A stretch of DNA of 55,117 bases, taken from assembly GCF_015206895.1 (NCBI RefSeq), contig NZ_JADEXU010000041.1, forward strand, positions 1 through 55,117, in the 5' to 3' direction. The translations under genes were made by a program, and so were the position numbers. The notes below the pieces were generated by a model. It ran no database searches and had not been told where the DNA came from. It saw nothing but the letters and a program-made list of their open reading frames with translations. This document shows, one piece after another, positions 55,000 through 55,117 of this stretch. This stretch comes from Nostoc sp. LEGE 12450. GTDB lineage: Bacteria; Cyanobacteriota; Cyanobacteriia; Cyanobacteriales; Nostocaceae. Numbering within the stretch: position 1 is the stretch's first letter; every line of letters begins with the position of its first letter.

Positions 55000-55117
55000 A
55001 ATTTAGAGTTAAAACTGGTTAGGTTTCTTAACTACTGTGCCAAATTTTGCGTAGCGATCGCATTTATCTTTTTACCGCAATAATACGGAGTGGGGAGAGC
55101 GAAGGGCAGGGGAGCAG

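Overview
The window comes from a filamentous, nitrogen-fixing-type cyanobacterium of the Nostoc/Anabaena group. The evidence is the many GCGATCGC (HIP1) octamers, heptanucleotide tandem repeats of the Nostoc kind, very large multi-domain signalling kinases, CYP110-type P450s, a CrtO-type ketolase, a PrcA-type calcium-dependent protease and an NDH-1 CO2-uptake operon. No rRNA, tRNA, CRISPR array or prophage was seen.

Layout. 0.1-8.0 kb: two sensor kinases in tandem, a 1984-residue Ser/Thr kinase-ATPase-GAF-PAS-histidine kinase and a Cache-domain histidine kinase with a closely related transmitter. 8.2-11.2 kb: a Uma2 nuclease-like protein convergent with a divergent transketolase/phosphoketolase-type enzyme. 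11.4-17.3 kb: a co-directional group of two CYP110-type P450s, a DUF2993 protein and a CrtO-like carotenoid ketolase. 17.3-18.2 kb: transposon debris, where an IS4-like transposase N-terminus runs into the last residues of a TnpB, followed by a TnpB-type right end that may keep an omega-RNA. 18.3-21.5 kb: ChaC-type cyclotransferase, TetR regulator, GNAT acetyltransferase and a DUF442 phosphatase-like protein. 21.5-23.5 kb: an RTX-like repeat protein with a broken copy of its own 3' end upstream. 23.6-25.1 kb: thiC under a TPP riboswitch. 25.3-28.2 kb: the PrcA-like subtilase, divergent from a small protein that resembles its prodomain.

28.2-33.8 kb is the most unusual accessory stretch. A 955-bp gene-poor region with hairpins leads into a three-gene unit: a DUF4157 (eCIS-associated) protein with a second zincin-like HExxH domain, a His-rich small protein, and an LRR/DUF6745-like protein. 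It converges on a VWA-domain protein with a duplicated C-terminal module. Then come a Rieske ferredoxin, a GT2 glycosyltransferase, a ~200-bp MITE-like element and an ~1887-residue multi-PAS/GAF hybrid kinase. That kinase's N-terminal receiver is degenerate and its phytochrome-like GAF lacks the usual bilin cysteine.

42.7-49.5 kb (minus strand) is an NDH-1MS-type CO2-uptake locus in the order ndhF3, Tat-exported beta-carbonic anhydrase, ndhD3, CDP-alcohol phosphatidyltransferase-like gene, cupA. A T-N11-A palindrome typical of LysR regulators lies upstream. The carbonic anhydrase and the lipid enzyme inside this locus are the main functional surprise. The end of the window (50.3-55.0 kb) holds a GT-C membrane glycosyltransferase, an O-methyltransferase, a coupled DUF4112-alpha/beta hydrolase pair and a YihY-family membrane protein.
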